Assembly: GCF_050278625.1 (NCBI RefSeq)
Contig: NZ_JBNNTI010000033.1
Coordinates: 1-49,143 of the forward strand
Length of the DNA stretch: 49,143 bases
Direction of reading: 5' to 3'
From: Viridibacillus sp050278625
GTDB lineage: Bacteria; Bacillota; Bacilli; Bacillales_A; Planococcaceae
A program made the translations under genes and the position numbers. This document shows positions 15,637-24,605 of this stretch, in pieces; positions within the stretch are counted from its first letter, which is position 1, and each line of letters opens with the position of its first letter. The notes beneath the pieces are model-generated. The model did no database searches and was not told the origin of the DNA. It saw nothing but the letters and a program-made list of their open reading frames with translations.

Positions 15637-16464
15637 CTAGGAGGTCTTTGCTTTTGTAGTTCGCTTTCTTGTAGTCGTTTTTTTCTTAGTAGTTTGAGTC
15701 TTATCTAATGAAGCTTGAAGTGCTGTCATCAAATCGGTAACATTATTAGGTATTGGTTGTTTATCGCTTGCTGTTACAGTATTAGAAGCTTTCTTTTCTT
15801 CGATTAATTCCATTAATGCCGTACGATAATCATCAGTGTATTTTGTAGGTTCGAAGACTGTTGTTAGTTGGTCGACTAACAACAGCGCGGTATCAAGTTC
15901 CTTCTTAACTACAGTTTGTTCGCTTGGAAGATTAGGGACATCAGCAACACTCCTCACTTCATCAGGAAAATGAATTGTTTCCATGACTAGTGACTCCTTA
16001 TAAACACGTACTATTGCCAGTTGTTCTTTTGACCTTATTATGATTTTCGCAACGCCTATCTTACCTGAATCTTCTAAGGTTTTTCTTAACAGGGAATAAG
16101 CTTTACTGCCAGTGGTATCAGGAGATAAAAAATAAGAACGATCGAAATAGATAGGATCAATTTCTTCTATCTTCACAAAATCGATTATTTCTACTGCCTT
16201 ATTCTCATTTTCTTTTCTCAGGTTCTCTAATTCCTCAGCGTCTAATACTACAAACTTATTTTTTGCATATTCGTAAGCTTTTACAATATCCTCGTCATTA
16301 ACTTCTTTATTACAACCCTCACATACTTTTTTATAACTAATTGGTGTATTACATTCTTTGTGTAGTTGTCTCAACTTAATATCTTTATTTTCGGTTGCTG
16401 AGTGGAGTTTAACTGGTATATTAACCAATCCAAAACTAATGCTACCCTTCCAGACTGTATGCAA
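15637..16464 (-). CDS. ku: DNA end-binding protein Ku
   Basis: 275 residues from TTG 16464. The bacterial Ku core spans about 1-250 (WKGSISFGLVNIPVKLHSAT, then HKECNTPISYKKVCEGCNKE with the zinc-knuckle-like cysteines). The C-terminal tail is Lys/Thr-rich and suited to DNA contact. Ku homodimers bind double-strand break ends and recruit LigD for non-homologous end joining, important in spores. A TTG at 16470 is also in frame, but GAGGTG is eight bases from the TTG at 16464 and the family begins with MHT.WKG. It is divergent from ligD, with the two starts 113 bases apart. Confidence 0.95.
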   Translation of the reverse strand: MHTVWKGSISFGLVNIPVKLHSATENKDIKLRQLHKECNTPISYKKVCEGCNKEVNDEDIVKAYEYAKNKFVVLDAEELENLRKENENKAVEIIDFVKIEEIDPIYFDRSYFLSPDTTGSKAYSLLRKTLEDSGKIGVAKIIIRSKEQLAIVRVYKESLVMETIHFPDEVRSVADVPNLPSEQTVVKKELDTALLLVDQLTTVFEPTKYTDDYRTALMELIEEKKASNTVTASDKQPIPNNVTDLMTALQASLDKTQTTKKKTTTRKRTTKAKTS

Positions 16465-16577
16465 ATTCAAGGCACCTCTTTTCTTCTTCTTATTATTAAT
16501 CTTTTCACAGTTTTTATGTATTAGTGAAGAGGATTAATCAAAAACTAGATAGAAAAAAGAAAGAAAGTGGGCATAAA

Positions 16578-18413
16578 ATGAAACCCATGTTAATAACTGC
16601 TGCAACAGAAATACCTCAAGGGGATGAGTGGCTATATGAAGCAAAATATGATGGCTTCCGTTGTGAATTAGAGTGGGAGAATGAACCTATTTTAAAAAGC
16701 AGGAACGGGAACATACTTAATCAGAAATTTCCCGAGATCATTAATTATTGTCTTGAAATAAAAGAACAAATAAATTCGTTTTTACCATTAACTTTAGATG
16801 GTGAATTAGTTTTTTTAACAAATAATTTTCAAAGTAATTTTTCTGTAGTTCAAATGCGAGGTCGAATGCGTTGCCAAAATACCATTAACAAACATGCTGA
16901 TGCTTTCTCTTGTCATTATGTTGTGTTTGATTGTTTAAAATATAAGGGGAAAAGTCAGACAAACTCATATTTGAAAAAGCGTAAAGAAGTCTTGCAAAAG
17001 CTATTTGAAATGCTCAACCTTCCAACTTCCATTAATTATCAAGATGTAAATAGAATCCAGTCCATTGATGTTTTTCAAAACAGTAAGTTATTATGGAAGG
17101 AAATCTTAATTAGCAGCGGGGAAGGGATTATTGCAAAAAGAAAGAATAGTAAATGGATTAGCGATAAGCGAACAACTAACTGGTTAAAAATAAAGAATTG
17201 GAGATATGTGAGTGTAATCTTAATAAAATATAATAAGAGCAATGGTTTTTTCTCTGGTGCTATTTATCGAAATGAATCTCTTGTGGAGGTAGTCACTTTT
17301 CGTCATGGACTTAATGAAGAAGAACTTCATACTTTGATAACTCTATTCCAAACAAATGGGACTGAAAGGAAAGGAATTTGGGGAATTGCACCGTCTATCT
17401 GCGTAGAAATAGCGTGCATTGATTTTATGGGGGAAACATTAAGAGAACCAAGCTTTCATTCATTCAATTTCGAGAAGAAAATAGAGGATTGTAATTGGAA
17501 GCAAATGCAACGCCAACTTTTCCCATTCCCTGAATCGGTTCAGGTTACACATCCAGATAAACCTATATGGCCGGCAAGAAATATTTTAAAAGAAGATTAC
17601 TTGTTATACCTACAGCAAGTAGCTCCATACATGCTGCCATTTTTACGTGACCGAAATTTAACTGTTATTCGCTTTCCACATGGCGCAACCGGCGAAAGCT
17701 TTTATCAAAAAAGCAGTCCAGAAAATACGCCTGATTTTGTTACAACCAAACAAATTGGAGATACGAACTTTATTATATGTAATAATATTGAGGCCCTTCT
17801 GTGGTTAGGAAACCAATTAGCTTTAGAATTCCACATTCCATTTCAAACCATTCATACAAATAAACCAACTGAAATTGTATTTGATCTGGACCCACCATCA
17901 GTAAATGAATTTCATTTAGCAGTCAGAGCTGCATTGCATATGAAGGTTATTTTTGACCAATTTCAGTTGAGATCATATGTCAAAACCTCTGGGGGAAAAG
18001 GTATGCAAATATATATTCCATTGCCGAAAGATACTTTTACTTATGAAGAGACAGGTATATTCACTAAGTTTGTATGTGACTTTATAATTGAGCAGGATCC
18101 ACAATGGTTTACGACAGAACGCTTGAAAAAGAACCGTAATAATAAACTGTATTTGGATTATGTCCAACACCGTGAAGGAAAGACAATTATTGCTCCATAC
18201 TCTCCAAGAGGCAACGAAAAAGGCTTAATAGCAACACCCTTATTATGGGATGAATTGAATGAGAATTTAAACCCTGGTATATTTACAATAACAGCTGTTT
18301 TAGAACGTATTAAAAAGATGGGTAATCCATTCCAAACTTTTCAACAAAATGAAAATGAACAAAAATTTACTGATGTACTTAAGCAATTACAAAGCCTAAT
18401 AGAAAAAGACTAA
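16578..18413 (+). CDS. ligD: ATP-dependent DNA ligase LigD (ligase plus polymerase domains)
   Basis: 611 residues from ATG 16578. This equals the length known for B. subtilis LigD. An upstream in-frame GTG at 16524 lacks a ribosome binding site, whereas AGAAAG precedes the ATG by ten bases. The ligase domain is first: K23 of AKYDGFR is the adenylated Lys, with LDGELVFL, GEGIIAKR and WLKIKNW as motifs III, IV and V. The polymerase/primase domain follows (about 325-600), with the catalytic Asp pair in FDLDPP (about 453-458). The 3'-phosphoesterase domain of mycobacterial LigD is absent. It partners Ku in end joining. Confidence 0.95.
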   Translation: MKPMLITAATEIPQGDEWLYEAKYDGFRCELEWENEPILKSRNGNILNQKFPEIINYCLEIKEQINSFLPLTLDGELVFLTNNFQSNFSVVQMRGRMRCQNTINKHADAFSCHYVVFDCLKYKGKSQTNSYLKKRKEVLQKLFEMLNLPTSINYQDVNRIQSIDVFQNSKLLWKEILISSGEGIIAKRKNSKWISDKRTTNWLKIKNWRYVSVILIKYNKSNGFFSGAIYRNESLVEVVTFRHGLNEEELHTLITLFQTNGTERKGIWGIAPSICVEIACIDFMGETLREPSFHSFNFEKKIEDCNWKQMQRQLFPFPESVQVTHPDKPIWPARNILKEDYLLYLQQVAPYMLPFLRDRNLTVIRFPHGATGESFYQKSSPENTPDFVTTKQIGDTNFIICNNIEALLWLGNQLALEFHIPFQTIHTNKPTEIVFDLDPPSVNEFHLAVRAALHMKVIFDQFQLRSYVKTSGGKGMQIYIPLPKDTFTYEETGIFTKFVCDFIIEQDPQWFTTERLKKNRNNKLYLDYVQHREGKTIIAPYSPRGNEKGLIATPLLWDELNENLNPGIFTITAVLERIKKMGNPFQTFQQNENEQKFTDVLKQLQSLIEKD

Positions 18414-18433
18414 TATGTATGCTCTAAACAGCA

Positions 18434-18469
18434 AAAAAATCCCGTCCCAAAATAAAACTTAGGACGGGA
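18434..18469. terminator. Bidirectional terminator
   Basis: TCCCGTCC / GGACGGGA with an A tract on the left, so the better T tract is on the minus strand. It lies 27 bases after ligD. Confidence 0.75.
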
Positions 18470-18489
18470 GTACAATTATTTTCACCATA

Positions 18490-18665
18490 TCACTTCTCTA
18501 TAGCTGTGGTTGCAATTATCCATTCACCACGTTTACCTTCATGCTTAACAAATGTCTGTAGTTCTTCTTCATTACGTATTACGTCTGCTTGCTTTCAAAC
18601 GTTCTTGTAAGGTGTAAGAAGATATGCTCCAGCGATAAGCAGCTTCAGTTGGATTAATGCTTTTG
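18490..18665 (-). pseudogene. Decayed gene fragment
   Basis: Two pieces lie on the minus strand. SINPTEAAYRWSISSYTLQE then RLKAS comes first, and RNEEELQTFVKHEGKRGEW then IIATTAIEK and stop comes in another frame. They join near 18590, so one indel and a missing start have broken the gene. No family is recognised. It uses the terminator at 18434-18469. Confidence 0.45.
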
Positions 18666-18715
18666 AGCATAATTATCTCGTTCAGGAATGAGGTTATAAT
18701 ATTTAAGGGAAATAC

Positions 18716-18739
18716 AAAAAACCTGAGCAATTGCCCAGG
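18716..18739 (-). terminator. Terminator of the GlsB-type gene
   Basis: On the minus strand: CCTGGGC - AATT - GCTCAGG, then TTTTTT. Confidence 0.85.
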
Positions 18740-18745
18740 TCTACA

Positions 18746-19000
18746 TCAATCCTTATGCATTAATTTCAAAATGAAACTTACGATAAGAATCAAAATGATG
18801 GAACCAATTAGAGCTGGGAAAATATAAAAGTCACTTAGCGTAGGACCCCACCGACCTAATAATTTCCCTCCAATCCAAGCCCCAATAATTCCTGCAATTA
18901 TATTACCAATAATTCCACCTGGGATATCCTTACCAATGATCAAACTTGCTAACCATCCTAGAATACCACCAATAATTAGAAACCAAATAAAGCTAAACAT
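18746..19000 (-). CDS. GlsB/YeaQ/YmgE family stress-response membrane protein
   Basis: 84 residues, three membrane helices with the Gly-rich pattern GGILGWLASLIIGKD...GGIIGNIIAGIIGAWIGG. This pattern defines the transglycosylase-associated (GlsB/YeaQ/YmgE) family linked to envelope and general stress; the name does not imply enzyme activity. ATG 19000 has GGAGG seven bases upstream. A GTG at 19006 is too close to that site. Single-gene unit. Confidence 0.9.
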   Translation of the reverse strand: MFSFIWFLIIGGILGWLASLIIGKDIPGGIIGNIIAGIIGAWIGGKLLGRWGPTLSDFYIFPALIGSIILILIVSFILKLMHKD

Positions 19001-19115
19001 ATACACACCTCCTTAAGGTATTTTTTATAATCCCCAAATAAGGTGGAAATATGAATGCTTAATCTAACATAAAAGGATTTCTAACACATTGCATACTTTC
19101 CTCTTAAATGGGGTG

Positions 19116-19871
19116 CTATTTGAAATCCTTTAAAATATCATCATCATTCTGATCTTCGTTAATATCAATAAGCTCTGATACGGTTACAAATTTATAGCCT
19201 TGCTTTTGTAGTTCAGGTATTATTTTTTTTAGTGCTTTTATCGTTTGAGTTCTATTCCCTCCGCCATCGTGGAACAATATTACATTACCGGGGCTTGTAC
19301 CATTTACTACTTTGTTTATAATTTTTTGAGATTTAATTTCTTTCCAATCCAAAGTATCTTGGTGCCAAGACCATATTACTACTTTATAACCGTTTCGCGT
19401 AGCAACATCTATCATTTTATCAGTGTATTGCCCACCTACAGGGCGAAACAACACTGGATAGAAGCCTGTAATACTGTGTATAATATCGTTTGTTTTTTTT
19501 AATTCGTTTTCTAGAACATTAATAGGTTGATTATACTTATGTGTATACGTATGATTTGCTAATTCATGTCCTTCTTTATATGTCCGAAGAACCAACTCTG
19601 GATGTTTTTCCGCATTTTCTCCAATAACAAAAAAAGTAGCTTTTACTCTGTATTTTGCCAGTAAATCTAAAATTTGTCCTGTGTATCTGGGATGCGGACC
19701 ATCATCTAATGTTATAGCAACAATTTTTTCGTCCGTATTAATATCCCAAAGCATTTGTCCGCTTTCTTCATAGTATCGCCTCCCCTTATCAGAAGCTGTA
19801 CTAAAGCCAACGTAAAATACAGAGACCATTAAAATACATAAAGTTAAAACTAATATATGATTAAGTCTCAA
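19116..19871 (-). CDS. Polysaccharide deacetylase (NodB domain), membrane-anchored or secreted
   Basis: 251 residues from TTG 19871 (or 256 from ATG 19886). A signal or anchor helix (about 7-25) is followed by a NodB domain. The metal and catalytic motifs are TLDDGP (first Asp pair), NHTYTH (two His ligands), FRPVGGQY, WSWHQDTLDW and ILFHDGGG. It removes acetyl groups from chitooligosaccharide or peptidoglycan sugars at the cell surface. GTAGGTG precedes the TTG by five bases, while the ATG has no such site. Spore PdaA/PdaB-like or YheN-like roles are possible and cannot be separated here. Confidence 0.88.
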   Translation of the reverse strand: MRLNHILVLTLCILMVSVFYVGFSTASDKGRRYYEESGQMLWDINTDEKIVAITLDDGPHPRYTGQILDLLAKYRVKATFFVIGENAEKHPELVLRTYKEGHELANHTYTHKYNQPINVLENELKKTNDIIHSITGFYPVLFRPVGGQYTDKMIDVATRNGYKVVIWSWHQDTLDWKEIKSQKIINKVVNGTSPGNVILFHDGGGNRTQTIKALKKIIPELQKQGYKFVTVSELIDINEDQNDDDILKDFK

Positions 19872-19886
19872 AACAACACCTACCAT

Positions 19887-20177
19887 CGGTTATTAATTTT
19901 TCAAAAGGAAACGATGTCTTAATATCTACAGAATGCAATTTATTATTCTTTAAAAAATCCAACATCTTTAATTTAAGAATATTAAACGTTTATCCACTCC
20001 CTGTTTTTTTTACTTGCGACGTTACCTTTTGCAGGAGACGCCGTTTAATTCAAGCACTTCGTTTTACTTCTATTTGATATAAGGGTGCATTAAGAACCCG
20101 GGTAGATGAAGGGTGGAAAAAATTACAAATATCGAGAGGTTATCTGGGAATTAGGATAAGTGAAAAAATAGAAAATG
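19887..20177 (+). other. Gene-free stretch
   Basis: Upstream region of the deacetylase on the minus strand and short broken frames on the plus strand. No gene or known RNA was recognised. Confidence 0.45.
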
Positions 20178-20222
20178 GCTGTCCTAAAAGTTGGATTTTG
20201 TTTAGGACAGCTAATTTTAATT
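20178..20222 (+). terminator. Orphan terminator-like hairpin
   Basis: GCTGTCCTAAA / TTTAGGACAGC, eleven perfect pairs, followed by TAATTTTAATTTT. No intact gene precedes it on the plus strand, so it ends a lost gene or an unrecognised small RNA. Confidence 0.6.
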
Positions 20223-20240
20223 TTAATTTTATAAACTTAC

Positions 20241-20269
20241 TTGACATTACTAGATAATTAAAATATACT
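20241..20269 (+). promoter_or_regulatory. SigA promoter of doxX
   Basis: TTGACA (20241-20246), 17-base spacer, TATACT (20264-20269). Near-consensus, 43 bases upstream of the gene. Confidence 0.8.
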
Positions 20270-20272
20270 AAG

Positions 20273-20285
20273 TTACGAAAAGTAA
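20273..20285 (+). promoter_or_regulatory. Operator-like repeat at the doxX transcription start
   Basis: TTAC-GAAAA-GTAA directly after the -10 box, followed by a further GTAAGTAA. Its position would block transcription. DoxX-type genes of bacilli (catD) are repressed by DUF24/HxlR redox regulators (YodB, CatR) acting at promoter-overlapping inverted repeats, so such control is inferred. Confidence 0.45.
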
Positions 20286-20312
20286 GTAAAAGAGATATGG
20301 AGGATATAAATT

Positions 20313-20705
20313 ATGCAACAGATTGGACCAGTTTTTTTACGAGTGATTTTAGGAGGGCTATTTGCCATCCATGGTTTTATGAAATTCCAAGGAGGTATTT
20401 CAAATATAGTCGGCTACTTTGATAGCTTAAGTATTCCAGGCTTTCTAGCACATTTTGTTGCAATCGTTGAGCTCGTTGGGGGGGTAGCCATGATATTAGG
20501 TCTAGGTAGCCGAATTATCGGTGCATTATTTGCAATCATTATGTTAGGTGCCATCATGACAGCAAAATGGTCTTTAGGCTTGTTAGGAGCTGATGGTATG
20601 GCTGGATATGAATTTGAGTTAGCTTTACTGGCAATGTCAGTGTACTTTGTTTTTGCAACGCCAACACCACTTTCTGTAGATGCTTTATTGAAATCTAAAA
20701 AATAA
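20313..20705 (+). CDS. DoxX family membrane protein
   Basis: 130 residues, four membrane helices. FLRVILGGLFAIHGFMKFQGG at the N-terminus and GLGSRIIGALFAIIMLGAI in the middle are typical of the DoxX family (COG2259). Relatives take part in quinone or thiol redox protection. ATG 20313 has GGAGGA eight bases before it. Single gene under the promoter and operator listed at 20241-20285. No ring-cleavage dioxygenase partner (catE) is adjacent. Confidence 0.88.
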   Translation: MQQIGPVFLRVILGGLFAIHGFMKFQGGISNIVGYFDSLSIPGFLAHFVAIVELVGGVAMILGLGSRIIGALFAIIMLGAIMTAKWSLGLLGADGMAGYEFELALLAMSVYFVFATPTPLSVDALLKSKK

Positions 20706-20774
20706 TTAGATGAGGTATTCAAATGATATATCATGAGAAACCTCATTTATATTAAGAAAAATGATAAATTTAAA

Positions 20775-20806
20775 GAGTGATAGCCGATGATGGCGTTACT
20801 CTTTTT
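20775..20806 (+). terminator. Intrinsic terminator
   Basis: GAGT.A.GCC / GGC.T.ACTC (imperfect) then TTTTT. A preceding weaker hairpin ATGAGGT / ACCTCAT (20710-20741) lies right after the doxX stop. Confidence 0.65.
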
Positions 20807-21093
20807 GTTTTACACTTTCGGGTTTTTATCTTAAACATTTGTGGTGCCGAAAATAAATGTACTTAAAATTATTACAAAATATTTTTTAGCAAATAGTACG
20901 GTAAAGATAGGAATGACATGTGATGAAATTTTATCCAAACACCACAAATTATATTGTCAATTGATTGTCGAATAAGCGTAGGTTTTGCTGGGGAAAGTAC
21001 TATATAATAGTCTTGGGTAGAAAAATATAAAGAATACATCTTATTACCTTCAATACTAAAAAATGATTAAAGTAAACGAAAGAGGGATCTGCT
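20807..21093 (+). other. Leader region of fhs
   Basis: Contains TATAAT at 21003-21008 as a likely -10 box with a poor -35. I looked for a THF or purine riboswitch core and did not see a convincing one. Confidence 0.4.
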
Positions 21094-22773
21094 GTGTCTA
21101 AAACCGTTCAACCATTATCAGATTTAGAAATCGCACAAAGTGCTACAATGCGTCCCATTACGGAGATTGCAGAGATTGCAGGTATTCCATTAGAAGCGTT
21201 AGAACTTTACGGAAATTATAAAGCAAAAATCAATCCATTAAAATTAATTGAGAATACAACTGCAGCAAAAGTGGTTCTTGTAACTGCTATCAGCCCTACA
21301 CCTGCAGGCGAAGGTAAATCTACTGTTACCGTAGGACTAGCTGACGCACTTAACCAGCTAAATGAAAAAGTCATCGTTGCATTACGAGAACCTTCACTTG
21401 GCCCAATTATGGGTATGAAGGGCGGGGCAACTGGTGGTGGCTACGCTCAAGTATTACCTATGGATGATATCAATCTTCATTTCACTGGAGACATCCATGC
21501 AATTACCACTGCAAATAATGCCCTTGCTGCATTAATAGATAATCATATTCAGCAAGGTAACGTTTTGCAAATAGACCCACGACGTATTATATGGAAGAGA
21601 TGCATAGATATGAATGATCGAGCACTTCGGAACATTGTTATTGGTTTAGGTGGACCCGTGCAAGGAACACCACGAGAAGATGGTTTTGACATTACAGTAG
21701 CTTCAGAAATAATGGCTATTTTTTGTTTAGCAAAAGATTTACAAGATTTAAAAAAACGTATTTCTGATATTGTCATTGGCTACACATATCAACGTGAACC
21801 AGTGTTTGTTCGTGATTTAGGAGTAGAAGGCGCCCTAACTCTATTGTTAAAAGATGCTTTCAAGCCTAATTTAGTTCAAACTATAGAAGGAACCCCAGCT
21901 ATTATTCACGGAGGTCCATTTGCTAATATTGCACATGGCTGTAATTCAATAGCAGCAACAAATACAGCTCGTAGGTTAGCAGATATTGTCGTGACAGAAG
22001 CAGGATTTGGGGCAGACCTAGGTGCTGAGAAATTTATGAATATTAAAGCAATGCAAGGCGGATTTAAACCTAGTACGGTCGTAATTGTTGCCACTGCACG
22101 TGCTTTGAAAATGCACGGTGGTGCTTTGAAAACCGAGTTGAAAGCGGAAAATGTAGAGGCGATTACAAAAGGAATTGAAAATTTAGCGAAGCATGTGGAT
22201 ACTATTCGTAACTTCGGTGTTGAACCAATAATAGCGTTAAATCGCTTTATAACAGATACGGAAGCTGAACTTACTACTATTTTAGAATGGTGCCAAGAAA
22301 ATGACGTTAAAATAGCTCGTACGAATGTATGGGAAGAAGGCGGTAAAGGTGGCATTGAATTAGCCAAACAAGTACTATCTGTTATTAACGAAGAAAATAA
22401 TTTTGCACCACTTTATGATGTTTCAGCACCTATTGAGGAAAAAGTACGTACAATCGTTCAAAAGGTATATGGTGGACTTGGTGTTCACTTTACAGATAAA
22501 GCATTAAAACAAATGGCACAAATCGAAAAATTTGGTTGGGATGCACTACCGATTTGTATGGCGAAAACACAGTATTCTTTATCAGATCAACAGTCATTAT
22601 TAGGTCGTCCAGAAAACTTTACAGTAACAGTACGAGAAATTATCCCTAAATTAGGTGCTAAATTCCTCGTTTGTTTAACAGGAGATATTATGACAATGCC
22701 TGGTTTGCCAAAAACTCCAGCAGCATTGAAAATGGATATCGATGCTGAAGGTAATGCGGTTGGACTATTTTAA
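21094..22773 (+). CDS. fhs: Formate--tetrahydrofolate ligase
   Basis: 559 residues. The ATP-binding loop TPAGEGKST (69-77) follows the N-terminal domain, and the sequence is collinear with bacterial FTHFS throughout (REPSLGPIMGMKGGATGGGY, DVDIRRI-like IDPRRIIWKR, GLGGPVQGTPREDGFDIT). It joins formate and tetrahydrofolate with ATP to give 10-formyl-THF for purine and fMet synthesis. The start is GTG 21094 with AGAGGG seven to nine bases upstream. Monocistronic with its own terminator. Confidence 0.97.
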   Translation: MSKTVQPLSDLEIAQSATMRPITEIAEIAGIPLEALELYGNYKAKINPLKLIENTTAAKVVLVTAISPTPAGEGKSTVTVGLADALNQLNEKVIVALREPSLGPIMGMKGGATGGGYAQVLPMDDINLHFTGDIHAITTANNALAALIDNHIQQGNVLQIDPRRIIWKRCIDMNDRALRNIVIGLGGPVQGTPREDGFDITVASEIMAIFCLAKDLQDLKKRISDIVIGYTYQREPVFVRDLGVEGALTLLLKDAFKPNLVQTIEGTPAIIHGGPFANIAHGCNSIAATNTARRLADIVVTEAGFGADLGAEKFMNIKAMQGGFKPSTVVIVATARALKMHGGALKTELKAENVEAITKGIENLAKHVDTIRNFGVEPIIALNRFITDTEAELTTILEWCQENDVKIARTNVWEEGGKGGIELAKQVLSVINEENNFAPLYDVSAPIEEKVRTIVQKVYGGLGVHFTDKALKQMAQIEKFGWDALPICMAKTQYSLSDQQSLLGRPENFTVTVREIIPKLGAKFLVCLTGDIMTMPGLPKTPAALKMDIDAEGNAVGLF

Positions 22774-22790
22774 CTAGTGAATTGAATGAA

Positions 22791-22836
22791 GAGTTGTCTA
22801 ATTATTGATTTGAAAATCAATTTTAGGCAGCTCTTT
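22791..22836 (+). terminator. Intrinsic terminator
   Basis: GAGTTGTCTAA / TTAGGCAGCTC with an inner TTGATTT / AAATCAA helix, followed by TTTCTT. Confidence 0.8.
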
Positions 22837-22986
22837 CTTAGTAATTACTTCATTTCGAAAAAAGTTTTCACCAATAAGATTAGGGGGTCATATAGTGTAG
22901 GAAAGAGTCATGACTGAATTTAACACTAAACTACAATTCAATACCAAGTATGCAAATAAGGTTAATTATAATAGGGGGCAGTAAGA

Positions 22987-23631
22987 ATGGGAAGAGAATT
23001 TATTTACCTGTTTGATGAGTGGGCGAAGTCGTATGAGGAATCAGTAACTGGTCAGCATAAAGAATATCGTGATGTTTTCGAAGGGTACGAAAGTATATTA
23101 GAAAAAGTTGCAAATGCTTCAATAGGTACAGTTATTGAATTTGGAACTGGAACTGGAAATTTGACACTTAAATTGGAGGCAGCAGGGAGAGAGGTAATTG
23201 GGATTGAGCCTCATGAGACTATGCGTGAAATTACGGGTAAACGATGCCCTAATGTTCAGCTTGTTGACGGTGATTTGCAAAACTTCACAGTCGAAAATAA
23301 GCATATAGATTCAATCGTTAGCACCTATGTTTTTCATCATTTAACTGATGAGGAAAAACTAGAAGCTCTAAAAACATATGCCAAGCTATTACAACCTGGC
23401 GGTAAAATTATTTTTGCAGATACAGCATTTGTATCTGAAGAGCATAAAAAGGCACAGATAAAGAAGGAGAGATCTCGTGGCTACCATGAAGTCGCGGATG
23501 ATTTAGAACGTGAATATTATACTACGATAACAAAATTACTGACAATGTTTCAAGAGGCAAGCTTTGACGTCTCATTTGAACAATTAAACGATTATGTTTG
23601 GTATATGGAAGCAATCAAGAAAAGCACCTAA
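22987..23631 (+). CDS. yrrT: Class I SAM-dependent methyltransferase YrrT
   Basis: 214 residues, Rossmann methyltransferase. Motif I is EFGTGTGNLTLKL (about 51-63), the acidic SAM contact is in GIEPHETM, followed by VDGDLQNF and the LQPGGKIIFAD strand. In B. subtilis yrrT heads the yrrT-mtnN-mccA-mccB operon that turns SAM-derived homocysteine into cysteine; its exact methyl acceptor is unknown. Here it directly precedes mccA and mccB, supporting the name. ATG 22987 has AGGGGGC upstream and TATAAT is at 22966-22971. CymR control is known for the B. subtilis operon, but I cannot point to its site here. Confidence 0.85.
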   Translation: MGREFIYLFDEWAKSYEESVTGQHKEYRDVFEGYESILEKVANASIGTVIEFGTGTGNLTLKLEAAGREVIGIEPHETMREITGKRCPNVQLVDGDLQNFTVENKHIDSIVSTYVFHHLTDEEKLEALKTYAKLLQPGGKIIFADTAFVSEEHKKAQIKKERSRGYHEVADDLEREYYTTITKLLTMFQEASFDVSFEQLNDYVWYMEAIKKST

Positions 23632-23669
23632 TAATAAATGATTTATAAAGTTTAAAAGGTGGCATGAAT

Positions 23670-24605
23670 ATGACTTTGTATAATAAGGTTCAACAATTAA
23701 TTGGTAATACACCTTTAATGGAAATTACCAATATTGAGATTCCTAATAATTGCCGTATATTTGCGAAATTAGAGTATTTAAATCCTGGTGGTAGTGTGAA
23801 AGACCGTCTGGGTATTTCTTTATTGGAGGATGCGGAGAATCGAGGAGTAATACGACCAGGAAGTACAATAATTGAGGCGACTGCTGGTAATACAGGGATT
23901 GGTTTAGCACTGGCAGCAATAGGTAAAGGTTTTCATGTGATGTTCGTTGTACCTGAAAAATTCAGTCAAGAAAAACAAATATTAATGAAAGCTTTAGGTG
24001 CAGAAATTATTAATACACCAACAGCAATGGGGATGAAAGGTGCTATAAAAAAAGTAAAAGAACTTGTTGAAGCCATTCCGGACTCTTTTTCACCTAGTCA
24101 GTTTTCAAATCCTGCAAATCCAGCAACCTATGAAAAAACACTAGGTCCAGAGATTTGGATAGATTTAGATGGAAACATTGATGTGTTTGTAGCAGGAGCA
24201 GGTTCTGGAGGTACATTTATGGGAACAGCTCGTTACTTAAAAACACAAAAAACAAATTTGAAAACAGTTATTGTAGAACCAGTTGGCTCCATTTTAAATG
24301 GAGGAGAGGCATCAACTCATGTTACAGAAGGTATTGGAATGGAGTTTTTACCTGGTTATATGGAAAAATCGTATTTTGATGCAATTCATACTATAAGAGA
24401 TGAGGATGCTTTCCACGCATTAAAAGAGTTAGCAAAAAAGGAAGGCCTACTTGTAGGAAGTTCCGCAGGAGCAGCTTTCTATGCATCGCTACTTGAAGCA
24501 CAAGTTGCAAAGCCAGGAAGTTATATTGTTACTGTTTTTGCTGATTCTAGTGAACGTTATTTAAGTCAATCTATATATGAATTATTTGAAGAGGAGCCTA
24601 TTTAA
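23670..24605 (+). CDS. mccA: Cystathionine beta-synthase / O-acetylserine-dependent synthase MccA
   Basis: 311 residues, PLP fold type II. The PLP Lys lies in NPGGSVKDR (about 39-47), TAGNTG (about 74-79) binds the substrate carboxylate, and GSGGT and SSAGAA hold the PLP phosphate. MccA condenses homocysteine with O-acetylserine to cystathionine. ATG 23664 is also in frame, but AAAGGTGG is seven bases before ATG 23670 and only one before 23664; the family begins MxxYxxVxxLIGNTPL. It is followed without any gap by mccB, so the pair is coupled. Confidence 0.92.
   Translation: MTLYNKVQQLIGNTPLMEITNIEIPNNCRIFAKLEYLNPGGSVKDRLGISLLEDAENRGVIRPGSTIIEATAGNTGIGLALAAIGKGFHVMFVVPEKFSQEKQILMKALGAEIINTPTAMGMKGAIKKVKELVEAIPDSFSPSQFSNPANPATYEKTLGPEIWIDLDGNIDVFVAGAGSGGTFMGTARYLKTQKTNLKTVIVEPVGSILNGGEASTHVTEGIGMEFLPGYMEKSYFDAIHTIRDEDAFHALKELAKKEGLLVGSSAGAAFYASLLEAQVAKPGSYIVTVFADSSERYLSQSIYELFEEEPI

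Noticed and set aside
20807..21093. THF or purine riboswitch before fhs
   Set aside because: No conserved core or expression-platform hairpin could be identified by eye.
21906..22367. Long minus-strand open frame inside fhs
   Set aside because: It is antisense to a clearly conserved enzyme, with no ribosome binding site or family features. A codon-usage shadow.
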